A stretch of DNA of 64,000 nucleotides from Nannocystis pusilla (GCF_020073745.1 NZ_JAIRAU010000059.1:303655-367654); one strand, 5' to 3'. Positions 1 to 10,367 are shown, counted from the first letter of the stretch. Program-made: numbers and translations. The notes: a model not told the origin generated them from the sequence alone.

Positions 1-391
1 GCAGCGACACGTGGGTGGCGACGCGGGCGAGCAGCTCCTCGAGGTGGAACGGCTTGGTGACGTAGTCGACGCCACCGACCTCGAAGGCGCGGATCTTGTC
101 GAGCACCTCGTCGCGGGCGCTCATGAAGATGACGGGGACGTCGCGCGTGTCGGTCTGGGCCTTGAGCTGCTGGCAGACCTCGTAGCCGGTCATGCCCGGC
201 ATGTTGATATCGAGGAGCACGAGGTCGGGCGCGGCGGCGGCGGCGGCCTGCAGCGCCTGCGGGCCCGAGGTCACCGGGCGGACCTTGTACCCCTGCGCGG
301 CCAGCATCTCGGTCAAGATCCGGAGGTTGACGAGGGTGTCGTCGACGACCAGGATGTCGCCGCGCACGGGCTGATAGGACTTCTCGCTCAT
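1..391 (-). CDS. Response regulator receiver protein (3' end beyond window)
   Basis: The visible part is one receiver domain: acidic pair D17-D18, phosphoacceptor D61 in LLDINMPG, the Ser of VIFMSA and the Lys of VTKPF. It should accept phosphate from a histidine kinase, most simply the one encoded just upstream. The start ATG (391-389) overlaps the stop of the kinase gene as ATGA, and a GGAGGTG ribosome site lies within the last codons of the kinase, so translation is coupled. The frame runs off the left edge, so an output domain (if any) is not seen; myxobacterial homologues are often stand-alone receivers or receiver-GGDEF/kinase fusions. Confidence 0.9.
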   Translation of the reverse strand, partial: MSEKSYQPVRGDILVVDDTLVNLRILTEMLAAQGYKVRPVTSGPQALQAAAAAAPDLVLLDINMPGMTGYEVCQQLKAQTDTRDVPVIFMSARDEVLDKIRAFEVGGVDYVTKPFHLEELLARVATHVSL

Positions 392-1869
392 GGGCCACCT
401 CCGGCGGCTTGCAACGCGTGCCGGGTCAGGTCGATAATCGCGGCGTAATTGTACTGTTCGAGCATGTCCGAAAGGACAGATGCCGCCTGAGGGGCTTGGC
501 TGCGGATGAAGTCGATCATGCGGGCGACGGTGAACACGTCGGCCTGCAGGCAGGCCTGTTCGAGCGCCGACAACCAGGGCGCCGGCAGCCCGTGCAGCGT
601 GGTCGCGTCGACGCGCGCCAGCAGGGGCGCGTCGTCGTAGAGATACGCGACGCCGAGCCGCTCGGTCAGCTTGTCGAACACCTGGTGCAGCTGCAACGGC
701 TTGCGCAGGAAGTCGTCGCAGCCGGCGGCGCGCGCGGTCGCCTCGTCGGCCTCGAAGGCGCTGGCGGTGAGGGCGATGACGACGGTCTCCGCGCCCCACT
801 CGCTCTGCTTGATCTGCTGCGTGGCCTCGATGCCGCTGACTCCAGGCATGCGCATGTCCATCCACACGAGGTGCGGACGCCAAGTCTCGCACAGGTGCAC
901 GGCCTCGCGGCCGTCGGCTGCCTCGCGGACCTCGAAGCCGACCCGCCCGAGCGCCTGGACCAGCAATTGCCGGCTCTGCCAGCGATCCTCGGCGACGAGG
1001 ATCCGGCGCGGCTCCTGCCCCGGGGCGAGGCCGAGGATCTTGCGCGCGGGCCGCCGCGGATCGCCGGGGGCACGGCCGAGCCCGACCGGCAAGGTCAGCG
1101 TGAGCTGGTCGGGCGCGACGTGGTACTCGCCGCCGAGCTGGTTGGCGATCGCGATCGCCAGCTCGGGGCCGCGGGCGGGGTCGTCGGTCTGCAGGCCGGC
1201 CTCGGTGCGGACGAACGAGCGCAGCCGCAGATCGGCGAGGTCGATGCCGGGGGCGCGGACCTCGAAGCGCAGGTTGCCGGCGCCCGTGATGGTGCCGACG
1301 TCCATGCGCACGCGGACGACGACGAGGTCGCGCCGCGGGACCTCGAGCACGTTGCCGAGCAGCAGCAGCAGTAAATGACGCAGGCGGACCTGATCGGTGC
1401 GGACGCGCCGCGGCAGGTCGGGCGCGCGATCGATGCGCAGCGCGACCTCGGCCCCGGCGGCCCGCAGACACAACATGTCCGCGAGGTCATCCAGCAAGTA
1501 GTGCAGATCGAAGCCGACCTGGCCGACGCCCTCCTCGGTGCCGCCGGTGAGCTCGTCGATCAGCGCGAGCAGCTGCTCGCCGCTGCGGTGGATGACCTCG
1601 GTGTGCGCGCGCTGCTCGGCGCTCAGCAGGACGTCTTCGCGGAGCAGGTGCGAGAAGCCGAGGATGGCGTTGAGTGGTGTACGCAGCTCGTGCCCGAGAT
1701 CGCGGAGGATCGCCGCGCGCGTGCGCAAGGCAGCGTGCAGCCGCGCCTCCACTCGTTCGAGGGCTGCGAGCGCGGCGGGTGTCTCCTCGCGCTCGGTGAA
1801 CTCCCCGACGTAGTAGCGGAGGGCGGCGATCTCGTCGTTGAGCGCGAGGGGATCGTCGGCGTCGTTCAC
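388..1869 (-). CDS. Hybrid sensor histidine kinase with C-terminal receiver
   Basis: 493 residues. Domains in order: short N-terminal helix region, DHp domain with H60 in the H-box GHELRTPLNA, an ATPase-like region (about 100-270), a receiver (about 288-410, phosphoacceptor near D338 in WMDMRMPG, Lys in LRKPL) and a C-terminal helical region that resembles an Hpt module. There are no membrane segments, so it is cytoplasmic. The ATP-binding part looks degenerate: the G1 motif usually written DTGxGI reads RAPGID here, and the receiver has AEDR where an acidic pair is expected. It may therefore work as a phosphorelay scaffold rather than an active kinase; this is inference. The start is GTG with AGGAG about 7 bases upstream. 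A palindromic repeat lies in the last 30 codons (464-479). Confidence 0.85.
   Translation of the reverse strand: MNDADDPLALNDEIAALRYYVGEFTEREETPAALAALERVEARLHAALRTRAAILRDLGHELRTPLNAILGFSHLLREDVLLSAEQRAHTEVIHRSGEQLLALIDELTGGTEEGVGQVGFDLHYLLDDLADMLCLRAAGAEVALRIDRAPDLPRRVRTDQVRLRHLLLLLLGNVLEVPRRDLVVVRVRMDVGTITGAGNLRFEVRAPGIDLADLRLRSFVRTEAGLQTDDPARGPELAIAIANQLGGEYHVAPDQLTLTLPVGLGRAPGDPRRPARKILGLAPGQEPRRILVAEDRWQSRQLLVQALGRVGFEVREAADGREAVHLCETWRPHLVWMDMRMPGVSGIEATQQIKQSEWGAETVVIALTASAFEADEATARAAGCDDFLRKPLQLHQVFDKLTERLGVAYLYDDAPLLARVDATTLHGLPAPWLSALEQACLQADVFTVARMIDFIRSQAPQAASVLSDMLEQYNYAAIIDLTRHALQAAGGGP
464..479. repeat. Palindromic element, exact core (in kinase gene)
   Basis: ATGTCC-GAAA-GGACAG. 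Read on the minus strand it encodes Val-Leu-Ser-Asp-Met near the C-terminus of the kinase. Member of the dispersed GTCC-N4-GGAC family. Confidence 0.8.
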
Positions 1870-2113
1870 GGATCTCCTGCGGTCCGAGTATGCCCGAACC
1901 AGCCGGTCCGAGGCGGTCTTTCAAGGGCTATGGACGCCGCGTCGAGGCCGGCGGAGGTGGACGGGAGGGCCCGCGGCGGCACAGACGCCGGGATCGCCGC
2001 GAATGGCGTGAAGCGCCGCGAATGCCACGCTCACGCCGTGCGTGCGCGCCCGGGCGCCGATGCGCGCGGGCCCCGCTTGACCCGTCGCGTCGTCAAGGGC
2101 GATCGTGCGCGCG

Positions 2114-3232
2114 ATGTCGGATCCCGTCCTCGTCGTCACCGGCGCCACCGGCTTCCTCGGTCGCGAGCTCGTCCATCACTTGCTCGCCGAGGAGCCGACG
2201 ACGCGCCTGGCGCTGCTCGTGCGCGGCCGCGACGAGGCGCAGGCGAAGGCCCGCGGCGCCGAGGTGCTGCGCGACCGGCCGGCAGGCGAGGCGCTGGCGG
2301 CGGCGGAGAAGCGGGTCGAGATCGTGCGCGCGGACCTCGAGCGCGACAACCTCGGGCTCGACGCGGCGACCTACGCCGGGCTGGCCGGACGCGCGGTCGG
2401 GGTGATTCACGGGGCGGCCTCGGTCAGCTTCTCGCTGCCGCTCGCGCAGGCGCGGGCGATCAACGTCGAGGGCACGCGTCGCATGCTCGACCTGGCCAAC
2501 GCGGCCGAGTGCTCGTTCGACTACATCGGTACGGCCTACGTCGCCGGCGACCGCCCCGGGACGGCGCTCGAGACGGAGCTCGACGTCGGGCAGCCGTTCC
2601 ACAACAGTTACGAGCAGACCAAGCTCGAGTCGGAGACGCTGGTGCGCGCGCGCGCCGGCGAGCAGCGCGTGACGATCTACCGCCCGAGCATCATCGTCGG
2701 CGACTCGCGGACCGGGCGGACGTCGAGCTTCAAGGTGCTCTACTGGCCGCTCAAGGTCTTCTCGCGCGGGTTCCGCTGGGCGCCCGGCCGACCCGACGCG
2801 GTGATGGACGTGGTGCCGTCCGACTTCGTCGTCCGCGCGGTCTGCCACCTGCGCAAACAGACAGGTCCTTCGGGACAGGCCTTCCACCTGTGCGCCGGCC
2901 CCGAGCACGCGGCGACGCTCGCGCAGCTGAGCACCGCCGCGAGTCAGTTCTTCGGCTGCAAGCCGGCGGTGTTCGTCAAGCCGACGCTGTTCGTGCGCGC
3001 GCGGCCGTTCATCGACCGGTTCACGTTCGGCAAGCTGCGCCGGATCCTGACCACGGGCCGGGTCTACACGCCCTACCTGTCGCTGCAGCTGTACTTCGAC
3101 ACGAGCAAGGCCCGGGCCGCGCTCGACGGCAGCGGGATCGCGGCGCCGGGGGTCGAGGAGTTCTTCCTCAACCAGCTCCGCTTCGCCCGCGACACCGACT
3201 TCGGCAAGAAGCTGGCGAACGCGGAGGCGTGA
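2114..3232 (+). CDS. NAD(P)-dependent SDR / thioester-reductase-like oxidoreductase
   Basis: 372 residues from the ATG at 2114; a GTG three codons upstream (2105) is also possible. The extended-SDR signature TGATGFLG is at residues 9-16 and the catalytic YxxxK (YEQTK) at 166-170. The fold and the NAD_binding_4 / male-sterility type sequence resemble reductases that act on acyl thioesters or long-chain acyl groups, but the substrate cannot be told from the sequence. It is transcribed divergently from the kinase pair and alone. A palindromic element inside the gene encodes Thr-Gly-Pro-Ser-Gly-Gln. Confidence 0.8.
   Translation: MSDPVLVVTGATGFLGRELVHHLLAEEPTTRLALLVRGRDEAQAKARGAEVLRDRPAGEALAAAEKRVEIVRADLERDNLGLDAATYAGLAGRAVGVIHGAASVSFSLPLAQARAINVEGTRRMLDLANAAECSFDYIGTAYVAGDRPGTALETELDVGQPFHNSYEQTKLESETLVRARAGEQRVTIYRPSIIVGDSRTGRTSSFKVLYWPLKVFSRGFRWAPGRPDAVMDVVPSDFVVRAVCHLRKQTGPSGQAFHLCAGPEHAATLAQLSTAASQFFGCKPAVFVKPTLFVRARPFIDRFTFGKLRRILTTGRVYTPYLSLQLYFDTSKARAALDGSGIAAPGVEEFFLNQLRFARDTDFGKKLANAEA
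2863..2878. repeat. Palindromic element, exact core (in SDR gene)
   Basis: AGGTCC-TTCG-GGACAG; the core is exact, the left flank is AG instead of [A/C]T. As RNA it would be GUCC with a UUCG tetraloop and GGAC. Confidence 0.75.
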
Positions 3233-3310
3233 GCGCGAGCGCACGGACGGCGAGCGAGACGCGAACAACGCGCGAGGAATTGTTCGCCACGCGGCGATCA
3301 CTAGCGCGTC

Positions 3311-5065
3311 GTGACCGCGCGATCGCCAGTCCTGTCTCCCTGTTTCACCCCTCACGACCTCGTCGTCCCGTGCCTCGCGGCGGCGCTCCTGCTGCCCGCG
3401 TGCGGCGCCGACGGGACCGCCACGGACACCGCCGATCCGGGGACGAGCACCTCCGAGGGGACGAGCACCGAAACCACGGCGCCGACCACCACCGACGACC
3501 TGCCGGTCGAGACGACGGAGGAGCCGACGGCTGGCGACGCGTCGACGACGTCGACCGCGACGACGGTCGACGAGACCACGGCCGGCATCACCGATACCAC
3601 CGACGACCCCACGGCGAGCAGCAGCACCGGCGACTCGACCAGCACGGGCGGCGAGGACACGAGCACGAGCACGGGGGACACGAGCACGAGCACGGGCGAC
3701 ACGAGCACGGGCGACACCGACGAGGAGCCGCCGGGGGACTGTGACGCGCTGGTGCACGCGCCGCCGAGCGCGACGATCGACGGCCTGGACGCGGTGCCGA
3801 TCGACATCGTCTCGCTCGACGCGCAGATGAGCTTCGACGCCGCCGCCGCTCAGGCGCAGGTCGCGGTCACGATGAACTTCCGGCTCGGTCCGGAGGGCGG
3901 GATGCCGATCTTCGACCTGCGGCAGACGATCGCCACCGCCACGCTCGACGGCGAGCCGCTGGCGCCGGCGGCGATGGGGTCACACGACTTCGGCAAGGGC
4001 CTGATGTACGGCTTCCGGATCCTCGAGCAGGAGCTCGAGGCCTGCTCCGAGCACACGCTGGCGCTGACCTACGCGATGACGCTGCCCGCCGCGCCGAACG
4101 CCACCGGCTTTCAGTGGCTCGACGCGCCCGACGGGGTGTACTTCGACATCTCGCTGTCGGACCTCAACCCGGGGCGCTACCTCGAGTCGTACCTGCCGGC
4201 CAACTTCCCGTTCGATCGCCACCCGGTCAGCCTCGGGGTCACGGTGAGCGGGGCGGGGCAGGAGCACGTGTTGTTCAGCAACGGTGACGTCGAGCAGCTC
4301 GGCGATCACGAGTGGCAGCTCGAGTTCCCCGACTCGACGACGGCGATGGCGCCGCTGGTCATGCTCCTGCCGAGCAGCGCGGTGACGACCGTCAGCGGCG
4401 TGCACGCGGCGGTCAACGGGCAGAACATCCCCTACACGATCTATCGCCACACCTCGACCAACATCCCGATCGAGACGCTCGAGACCGACCTCGTGACGCG
4501 GCTCGACGAGTTCGTGACGTCGACCGGCGACTACCCGCACCCTGCCATGACGGCGCTGATCGGCGGGGCGATGCGCTCGATGGAGTACGACGGGGCGACG
4601 ACGACGAAGCCGCAGGACCTCGCGCACGAGGTGTTCCACAGCTGGTGGGCCCGCGGCGCGCACCCTGCCACCTACGCCGACGGCTGGATCGACGAGGCGT
4701 GGACCGAGTACAACACGCGGGTCGGGATGATGTTCACGGAGGAGCCGTTCGACTGGAACGCCGCCCCGGTGCTGCTGTTCGATCCGCACCCGTTCGCGCG
4801 CGACACCCCCGACAACGCGTACACCGCCGGTCGGCGGCTGTTCGCGGGGCTGGCGGCGATCCTCGGCGTCGACGCGCTGCGGGCCGGCATGGCCGAGCTG
4901 TACGGGGACGTCGGGCCGCTCGGTTCGGTGACGACGGCGCAGCTCGAGCGCCACCTGTACTGCGCCGGCGGCGAGCAGGCCGAGGTGCGCCAGGCGTTCT
5001 GGCGCTTCGCCCACGCCGAGTTCGGCCAGGTCCCGGCGGCTCCGGCCGACTATTGCGACCCGTGA
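3311..5065 (+). CDS. M1-type zinc metallopeptidase lipoprotein
   Basis: 584 residues. A hydrophobic N-terminus ends in the lipobox LLPAC, followed by about 110 residues of Thr/Ser/Gly/Asp-rich tether that includes TSTGD-type repeats (about 3600-3720), then the enzyme. The zinc site is HEVFH at 439-443 with the third ligand E462 in DEAW, which matches HExxH-x18-E of M1 gluzincins. It is therefore probably an outer-membrane-anchored aminopeptidase-like enzyme facing outwards or the periplasm. The start is a GTG chosen because it gives a signal peptide; an internal start is possible. The next gene is convergent, with a palindrome cluster between them. Confidence 0.8.
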   Translation: MTARSPVLSPCFTPHDLVVPCLAAALLLPACGADGTATDTADPGTSTSEGTSTETTAPTTTDDLPVETTEEPTAGDASTTSTATTVDETTAGITDTTDDPTASSSTGDSTSTGGEDTSTSTGDTSTSTGDTSTGDTDEEPPGDCDALVHAPPSATIDGLDAVPIDIVSLDAQMSFDAAAAQAQVAVTMNFRLGPEGGMPIFDLRQTIATATLDGEPLAPAAMGSHDFGKGLMYGFRILEQELEACSEHTLALTYAMTLPAAPNATGFQWLDAPDGVYFDISLSDLNPGRYLESYLPANFPFDRHPVSLGVTVSGAGQEHVLFSNGDVEQLGDHEWQLEFPDSTTAMAPLVMLLPSSAVTTVSGVHAAVNGQNIPYTIYRHTSTNIPIETLETDLVTRLDEFVTSTGDYPHPAMTALIGGAMRSMEYDGATTTKPQDLAHEVFHSWWARGAHPATYADGWIDEAWTEYNTRVGMMFTEEPFDWNAAPVLLFDPHPFARDTPDNAYTAGRRLFAGLAAILGVDALRAGMAELYGDVGPLGSVTTAQLERHLYCAGGEQAEVRQAFWRFAHAEFGQVPAAPADYCDP

Positions 5066-5083
5066 TCCTGATCGATGCCCGCA

Positions 5084-5137
5084 GGGACATGCCTGAGAGG
5101 GCATGCCTGAATGGGCATGTCCTTTCGGACATGTCCC
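5084..5137. terminator. Cluster of palindromic elements between convergent genes (likely bidirectional terminator)
   Basis: Four half-sites in alternating form: GGGACATGCC, GGGCATGCC, then GGGCATGTCC-TTTC-GGACATGTCCC. The last two form a strong hairpin with one mismatch. The cluster fills the gap between the stop codons of the M1 peptidase gene and the VWA gene. There is no T-run, so termination would be unlike the classical intrinsic type. The exact core is at 5119-5130. Confidence 0.6.
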
Positions 5138-5143
5138 GGAGCG

Positions 5144-7159
5144 CTACACCGTGACGCGGCGGTGGTAGGCCGCCCACTCGAGCGCGATCAGCAGCGCGGC
5201 CGCCAGCAGGAGCAGGGCCCACAGCGGCTCGTCGGCCACGGGGACCGGCGCGGGCGCCTCGCCGGCGGTCGCCTCGGGCGGGAGGTCGCCAAGGCGGTCG
5301 TGCAGGTCGGAGGCGGCGACGCTGGCCTGGTTGACGGCCACGAGCACCTCCGCGCCGGCGGCGGCGCCGTCACCGGCGCGCACGCGGTAGATGCCGGGCT
5401 GCATCGCCCGCAGACGGAACACGCCGGTGGCGTCGACGGGGACGGTCGTCGGCGTCTCGGCGGGCTCCGGACCGCGGACCTCGACCTGGGTGAGGCCCTG
5501 CGCGCCGAGGCCGATCTCGGCGGCGGCGATCGGGCGGCTGGCGCCGACCGGGACGCTGGCGACGAAGCCGGGGCGGGCCTGCTCGAAGTAGGTGATGATG
5601 TTGGCGACGAGGATCGGGAAAGCTGTCCGCAGGGGCAGGTCGGTCTGGCGCGGGTCGAAGCCGAACGCCAGGACCGAGCGGGGGCGCCGGCCGTCGCCGC
5701 CGAGCTCGTGGCGCAGGACGACCAGCGGCTCGCCGAGGCTGCGCACCAGCACGGTGTCGCCGGGCTCGGTGGCGAGGCGCGTGCCGCGACGGAGGTTGAC
5801 GTCCTTGAGGACGACGCCGTCGAGCAGCGGGTGCTCGCGGTGCTGCTCGGTGAGGAACGGGCGCGCGAGCTCGCCGGCGCCGCGGATCGGGGCGGCGTCG
5901 GGGGCGACGCGCGCGGGGTCGAAGATGACGAGGTCGCCGGCCGGCAGCGGGTCGGGCAGCGAGCGCTCGCCGACGTCGATGATCACGAGGTCGGCCTCGG
6001 CCAGCGACGGGTGCGTGGTCGCGTCGTCGGGGCCGATGCCGGTAAGCTGGATGTGCTCCTGCAAGGTGAGCAGGGCCGCCTCGAGGAACAGGTCGCTGCC
6101 GTCGGTGACGAGCACGACCTTGAACGGCGGCAGCGGGGGGACCACCGCGAACGCGCGGTCGTCGTCGGGCGGGCCGAGCAGCTGCGGGTTGGAGCCTGGC
6201 TCGAGGGACAGGTTGGCGACGAGCCGGGTGCGGGCGGCGTCGAGCTCGCGCAGGACCTCGCGCTTGCGCTCGCCGGGCCCGAGCTGCACGGCCTGGCGCC
6301 CGACCACGAGGCCGTCGGCCTGGACCTCGAGCACGGCGCTCGCGGGGCCGTCGCCGAGGTTGTGGACCTCGGCCAGGACCTCGATGCGCTCGCGGTCGCC
6401 GGGGTAGCGGCGCGCGGCGAAGGCGACCAGCGCGAGGTTGTCGGCCGGACCGCCGGCGCGGGCGACCTGGCACGGGAGCGCGGAGGCGTCGGGGCCGTCG
6501 GAGGAGACATGTCCCGAGATACAGGTGGCGAGGGCCTCGCCGGCGGCGTCGTCGAGGGCGCCGTCGGTGAGGACGAGGATCCGCCCGCCGGGCTGCCTGG
6601 CCAGCGCGGCGCGGGCGAGCGCGAGGGCGCGGCCGAGGTCGGCCTCGCCGGGGCCGGGCGCGATGGTGTCGAGGGCGCGCAGCAGCGGCGCGGCGTCGCG
6701 GCCGAGCGGGCCCGGGACCTCCACCTCGGCGCCGGCGGCGATGACGAGCGCGCGGTCGGTCGGGCCGAGGCCGGCGATCTCGGCGCGGGCGCGGCGGAGG
6801 AGGACGTCGAGGCGGGTGACACCGGGCTCGCCCGCGGCCGGACCGGCGACGCTGGCCGAGCGGTCGACGACGATCGCCACGGTCTGCGGGTCGCGCAGCC
6901 AGCTCTCGGGCCGCGGGTCGCCGAGCGCGAGGCACAGCAGCGCGAGCAGGACCAGCTGCAACAGCCAGCTGAGCAGCCGCCGCAGCTTCTTCCACAGGCG
7001 GCGGGTGTCGCTCTCGCGCGTGACCTGCTGCCACAGCGCGGCGAACGGGACGACGACCTGGCGCCGGCGCATGCGCAGCAGGTAGAGCGCGGTGATCGCG
7101 GCGGCCCCGGCGGCGAACACCGGGAGTATTTCGGGCCATGTCCATCCGGACAGGGTCAT
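5144..7159 (-). CDS. BatA/VWA-domain membrane protein
   Basis: 671 residues. It has an N-terminal membrane segment (about 10-28), a basic stretch, a second membrane segment (about 62-80), a von Willebrand factor A domain starting at VDRSAS (about residue 97, a MIDAS-like DxSxS), a long extracytoplasmic region and a final membrane segment near 643-660. Proteins of this type work with MoxR ATPases and DUF58 proteins, all three of which lie in this operon in the order MoxR, DUF58, VWA. The ATG overlaps the DUF58 stop as ATGA. The first codons are made of a palindromic element, giving Met-Thr-Leu-Ser-Gly-Trp-Thr-Trp. Confidence 0.8.
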   Translation of the reverse strand: MTLSGWTWPEILPVFAAGAAAITALYLLRMRRRQVVVPFAALWQQVTRESDTRRLWKKLRRLLSWLLQLVLLALLCLALGDPRPESWLRDPQTVAIVVDRSASVAGPAAGEPGVTRLDVLLRRARAEIAGLGPTDRALVIAAGAEVEVPGPLGRDAAPLLRALDTIAPGPGEADLGRALALARAALARQPGGRILVLTDGALDDAAGEALATCISGHVSSDGPDASALPCQVARAGGPADNLALVAFAARRYPGDRERIEVLAEVHNLGDGPASAVLEVQADGLVVGRQAVQLGPGERKREVLRELDAARTRLVANLSLEPGSNPQLLGPPDDDRAFAVVPPLPPFKVVLVTDGSDLFLEAALLTLQEHIQLTGIGPDDATTHPSLAEADLVIIDVGERSLPDPLPAGDLVIFDPARVAPDAAPIRGAGELARPFLTEQHREHPLLDGVVLKDVNLRRGTRLATEPGDTVLVRSLGEPLVVLRHELGGDGRRPRSVLAFGFDPRQTDLPLRTAFPILVANIITYFEQARPGFVASVPVGASRPIAAAEIGLGAQGLTQVEVRGPEPAETPTTVPVDATGVFRLRAMQPGIYRVRAGDGAAAGAEVLVAVNQASVAASDLHDRLGDLPPEATAGEAPAPVPVADEPLWALLLLAAALLIALEWAAYHRRVTV
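5621..5640. repeat. Palindromic element, near match
   Basis: CTGTCC-GCAG-GGGCAG, one mismatch in the right half; inside the VWA gene. Confidence 0.45.
6507..6526. repeat. Palindromic element, degenerate copy
   Basis: ACATGTCC-CGAG-ATACAGGT; the flanks fit the family but the right half has changed. Inside the VWA gene. Confidence 0.35.
7138..7153. repeat. Palindromic element, exact core (first codons of VWA gene)
   Basis: ATGTCC-ATCC-GGACAG. It covers codons 3-8 of the VWA gene and lies a few bases from the DUF58 stop, so it sits at the translational junction of the operon. Confidence 0.75.
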
Positions 7160-8103
7160 CGGAGCAGGCCTCCGACCCGGAACATGCGCAGCACGAGCTC
7201 GTCGAACGGGACGTCGGTGTCGGCGCGGAAGTAGGGGATCCCGCGGCTGCGGCAGCTGGCGGCCAGGGCCTGGCAGAACTTCTCGTGGGCGTCGGCGTAG
7301 GCGCGCAGGGCGGCGGGGCCGAGGGTGACCTCGCGCGGGTCGCCGCCCTCGACGTCGACGAGGGTGACGTCGCCGCGCAGGCCGCTGAGCTCGGGGTGAG
7401 CCTCGCGCGGGTCGATGACCTGGATCGCCACGGGCTCGTGCTTGCGGAAGCGCAGCAGGTTGAGGCCGTCGAACGCGCCCTGGAGGTCGTAGAAGTCGCT
7501 GAGCACGACCGTGAGGCCGGGCTGGGTGCTCTCGGCGGCGAGGCGCCCGCACGCGGCGCGCATGTCGGTCGGGCCGCCGCGCGGCGCGGTGCGCAGGAAG
7601 TCGAACACGCGGAAGATCCGGCCCTTGCCCCGCACCGCCGGCAAGGTGGTGTGCAGCTTGCGGCTCATGCACGTCAGGCCGACGCGATCGAGGTTGGCGA
7701 GGCCGACGTAGGCGAGCGCCGCGGCGACCTGCTGGGCGTAGCGCAGCTTGCTGCCGCCGGAGGTCGACATCGAGTCGCTGATGTCGACGGCGATCCGGAT
7801 CGGCAGGTCCTCGTCCTCCTCGTAGAGGCGGACCAAGGTCTGCTCGAGGCGCATGAGCACGCCCCAGTCGAGGTTGCGGATGTCGTCGCCCGGGCTGTAC
7901 TCGCGGTGGTCGGCGAACTCGAGGCCGCTGCCGACCTTGCGCGTCTTGCGTTCGGCGCGCTGCTTGCCGCGGAACAGCCGGCGCGCGATCACCTGCAGCA
8001 GCTCGAGCTTGGCGAGGAAGGCCTCGCCGAACAGATCGTCAGCCTCGGCGGCGGGAGCGGGCCGCTCCGGCTTGGGGCTGTCGCTGCGCTTCCACAGGGC
8101 CAA
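7156..8103 (-). CDS. DUF58 domain protein
   Basis: 315 residues, cytoplasmic, with the DUF58 core GLEFADHREYSPGDDIR followed by a VWA-like half (IAVDISDSM). DUF58 proteins pair with MoxR ATPases and membrane VWA proteins, and their exact biochemical role is not settled. The start is a TTG (8103-8101) four bases after the moxR stop, with GGAG about 9 bases upstream. Its stop overlaps the start of the VWA gene. Length is normal for the family. Confidence 0.88.
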   Translation of the reverse strand: MALWKRSDSPKPERPAPAAEADDLFGEAFLAKLELLQVIARRLFRGKQRAERKTRKVGSGLEFADHREYSPGDDIRNLDWGVLMRLEQTLVRLYEEDEDLPIRIAVDISDSMSTSGGSKLRYAQQVAAALAYVGLANLDRVGLTCMSRKLHTTLPAVRGKGRIFRVFDFLRTAPRGGPTDMRAACGRLAAESTQPGLTVVLSDFYDLQGAFDGLNLLRFRKHEPVAIQVIDPREAHPELSGLRGDVTLVDVEGGDPREVTLGPAALRAYADAHEKFCQALAASCRSRGIPYFRADTDVPFDELVLRMFRVGGLLR

Positions 8104-8107
8104 GCGA

Positions 8108-9118
<1,011 letters not shown>

Positions 9119-9300
9119 GCGAGGGCCGGGGAAGCATACACGGCCGCCGGCCGCGGAGCCTCGCAGGCTTGCAAGGCCTGCGCAAAAGCGCCCGCACCGC
9201 CGCGAGGGCGCGAGCGCGGGCGCGTGAGGACGCTCGTGCCGGCGGCGCGAAACCCGACGCCGCTGCTGTGGCTATCGTTCGCCCCAGAGACGAACCCTGC

Positions 9301-10173
9301 ATGCGCTACGAAGGCAAGATCTACCGCCCGCCGTCCGAGGCCGATGCGTACATCCTGCAGGCGACGATCGGGTGCTCGTGGAACCGCTGCACCTACTGCG
9401 ACATGTACAGCGACAAGGTCTACCGCGAGCGCGACACCGACGCGGTGCTCGAGGACCTGCGCACCGCGGCGGCGATCGCCCGCAGCCGCGTCGACAAGAT
9501 CTTCGTCGGCGACGGCGACGCGCTCGGGATGCCGATGGACCGCTGGCTGGCGATCCTCAAGGCGGCCGAGGCCGGGTTCCCGCGCCTGCGCCGGGTGTCG
9601 TGCTACGCGACCGCGATCAACATCCTCAAGAAGACGCCCGAGGAGCTGGCGCGGCTGCGCGAGGCGGGGCTGTCGCGCCTGTACATCGGGCCCGAGTCCG
9701 GCGACGACGCGACGCTCAAGCGGATCGCCAAGGGCTCGACTTACGCGGAGCACGTGCTGGCGGCCGAGCGCGCGCGCGCGGCCGGCATCGAGCTCAGCGT
9801 GATCGTGCTGCTCGGGATCGCCGGGACCGAGCGGGCCGCGGAGCACGCGGCGGCGACCGCCCGCCTGATCACGGCGATGGACCCGGCGTTCGCGTCGGCG
9901 CTGACGACCACCGTGGTGCCCAAGACGCCGCTGCACACCCTGCAGACCCGCGGCCGCTTCGCGCTGCCCTCGGTGGTCGAGATGCTCCGCGAGCTGCGGA
10001 CGATCGTCGACGAGGCGCGCCCGACCGACGCGCTGTTCCGCACCAACCACGCCTCCAACTACCTGGCGATCGGCGGCCGCCTGCCGCGCGACCGCGCCGC
10101 GATCCTGGCGACCATCGACAGCGCGATCGCCGGCGAGGTGACGCTGCGGCCCGAGTGGGCGCGCGGGCTGTAG
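9301..10173 (+). CDS. Radical SAM protein
   Basis: 290 residues. The iron-sulphur cysteines are C25, C30 and C33 in GCSWNRCTYC, a CX4CX2C spacing typical of the subfamily that reads GCSxNKCTFC, rather than the usual CX3CX2C. A TIM-barrel core follows with YIGPESG and VVPKTPLH motifs. It probably performs a radical-based reaction using S-adenosylmethionine; the substrate is unknown. The ATG at 9301 starts just ahead of the conserved N-terminus, and an upstream in-frame start would add a low-complexity Arg/Ala segment. The gene stands alone. Confidence 0.88.
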   Translation: MRYEGKIYRPPSEADAYILQATIGCSWNRCTYCDMYSDKVYRERDTDAVLEDLRTAAAIARSRVDKIFVGDGDALGMPMDRWLAILKAAEAGFPRLRRVSCYATAINILKKTPEELARLREAGLSRLYIGPESGDDATLKRIAKGSTYAEHVLAAERARAAGIELSVIVLLGIAGTERAAEHAAATARLITAMDPAFASALTTTVVPKTPLHTLQTRGRFALPSVVEMLRELRTIVDEARPTDALFRTNHASNYLAIGGRLPRDRAAILATIDSAIAGEVTLRPEWARGL

Positions 10174-10184
10174 CCGGTCTGAAA

Positions 10185-10253
10185 GGACATGCCCTTCGGG
10201 GCATGGTGAAAGAGACATGTCGTGGAGGACATGCTCTCGGTAGCATGTGCCCC
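10185..10253. terminator. Cluster of palindromic elements between convergent genes
   Basis: GGACATGCCC-TTCG-GGGCATGG, then AGACATGT, GGACATGC and GCATGTGCCCC half-sites. The first pair is a perfect hairpin with a TTCG loop directly after the radical SAM stop. The rest of the gap up to 10367 holds no gene that I can support. Confidence 0.55.
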
Positions 10254-10367
10254 GGAGCTGGCCGCCGATCCGCAGCCGAGCGGGCGCACGAAAGCCGCCG
10301 CGGCGGAGCACCGGGCGGCTGGCGCGAGCATGCGCTCGCGCGAAGAGGGCACCGACGAGCGGGCCCG

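Noticed and set aside
1471..1491. Another palindromic element in the kinase gene (ATGTCC-GCGA-GGTCAT)
   Set aside because: One inner change and a common Met-Ser-like codon context make it too weak to count, although it may be a decayed copy.
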